The notes under the pieces are model-generated. The model saw only the letters and a program-made list of their open reading frames with translations, made no database searches and was not told the origin of the DNA. A stretch of 44,733 nt of DNA. Origin: Chara braunii. Lineage: Eukaryota > Streptophyta > Charophyceae > Charales > Characeae. How positions within the stretch are numbered: the first letter of the stretch is position 1; every line of letters begins with the position of its first letter. Below, in pieces: positions 44,171 to 44,733 of this stretch. The stretch spans positions 217,331 through 262,063 of the forward strand of contig BFEA01001044.1 of assembly GCA_003427395.1 (NCBI GenBank), written 5' to 3'. The position numbers and the translations under genes were made by a program.

Positions 44171-44535
44171 GAGAGGAAACCAGATTGGAGCCATGATACA
44201 TTTTTAAAGCTATACATGTATATCTATATTATATATATTTATACATATATGCCAAACTACGAATCCCCCTCGGCGGCTAGTCCGCTGACCCCGCGGACGC
44301 GCGGCTTTGGAGCCACGTGGCGGCCGCAGGGGAGCAGATTTCGACATTCGGAAGACGCCACATGGCGGTGCATCGAACGAAATTGAAAAAAAAAACTGAA
44401 AAAGATCAACTTTTGGATGGGGGGGTTTGGGCGAAATCGAACGAAATTGGAAAAAAAAAAACGCGTTTTTTTTTTCTCTTTTCTTTTCTTCCGTTGATTG
44501 ATTCATTGATTGGTGGGAGCGGGGTTGCCCCGCCC
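44171..44535. other. Unassigned junction region with A-rich direct repeats
   Basis: TA-rich repeats (about 44206-44250) are followed by GC-rich sequence and then two copies of TCGAACGAAATTG plus an A run (near 44371 and 44430). GACGCCACATGGCGGTG near 44352 recalls 26341. No gene is recognisable. Confidence 0.4.
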
Positions 44536-44539
44536 CGCC

Positions 44540-44551
44540 TTTGATTGATTG

Positions 44552-44621
<70 letters not shown>

Positions 44622-44690
44622 GGATTGATTGATTGATTGATTGATTGACTGGTGGGGGAGGGGTCTCACCCCCCGCGATTGATTGATTGA
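44540..44690 (+). repeat. GATT tetranucleotide microsatellite
   Basis: Two long runs of TTGA/GATT units flank a short GC-rich spacer with GGGGAGGGGTCTCACCCCCC. The same tetranucleotide begins at about 44495. The Asn/Gln/Ser repeat frames across it have no meaning as protein. Confidence 0.9.
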
Positions 44691-44733
44691 TTCCTGTATT
44701 TTTTTAATCCATCTTTTTTTTTTTTTTTTTTTG

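Noticed and set aside
44406-44669. Ser/Ile/Asn/Gln repeat protein frame
   Set aside because: Pure translation of the GATT microsatellite.

Overview
The window is eukaryotic, repeat-rich and almost certainly intergenic or heterochromatic DNA. I see no intact cellular protein-coding gene and no bacterial-style operon. LTR retrotransposons with an initiator-Met-tRNA-type primer site and a chromodomain, Mutator-like target duplications and tRNA-derived SINE-like units suggest the plant (streptophyte) lineage. The gag/pol style reminds me of charophyte or early-land-plant elements, but I could not check this.

Region 1 (1-4691): the end of a MULE-like repeat (1-206), then AT-rich decayed sequence without a recognisable gene. 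Region 2 (4692-12511): one Ty3/gypsy chromovirus that can be followed end to end: 5' LTR, PBS, long leader, broken gag, broken protease, a direct jump to a chromodomain (reverse transcriptase, RNase H and integrase are missing), polypurine tract and 3' LTR. Two members of one MULE-like family sit inside it: a 470-bp copy in the 5' LTR and a 1.8-kb copy in gag. The second has an exact 11-bp target duplication and carries a 147-bp tandem array with dimeric higher-order structure.

Region 3 (12512-29471): AT-rich and low-complexity DNA with several minisatellites, microsatellites, two copies plus a fragment of a ~400-bp dispersed repeat, a series of splice-donor-like motifs next to pyrimidine tracts, a cluster of tRNA-derived SINE-like units on the minus strand (25.5-26.7 kb), and a TATA-containing LTR- or promoter-like stretch near 27.2-27.8 kb.

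Region 4 (29472-43027): a second Ty3/gypsy element with gag, protease, RT, RNase H and integrase in the usual order, broken by stops, frameshifts and lost catalytic residues. Its integrase is split by a 7.1-kb insertion (34995-42104) flanked by a 6-bp direct repeat. Removing the insertion rejoins the integrase in frame. The insertion is the most unusual part of the window. It starts with the dispersed ~400-bp repeat, then has a ~124-bp tandem array, an eight-copy array of hairpins whose stems covary while the loop stays constant, a 180-bp tandem array that again carries a hairpin, and a scrambled block of 28S rDNA fragments in both orientations. It ends in a strong palindrome.

Region 5 (43028-44733): directly after integrase comes a second gag-like reading frame with a perfect CCHC zinc knuckle and no recognisable LTR between them. 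The window ends in GATT tetranucleotide repeats and a poly-T tract.
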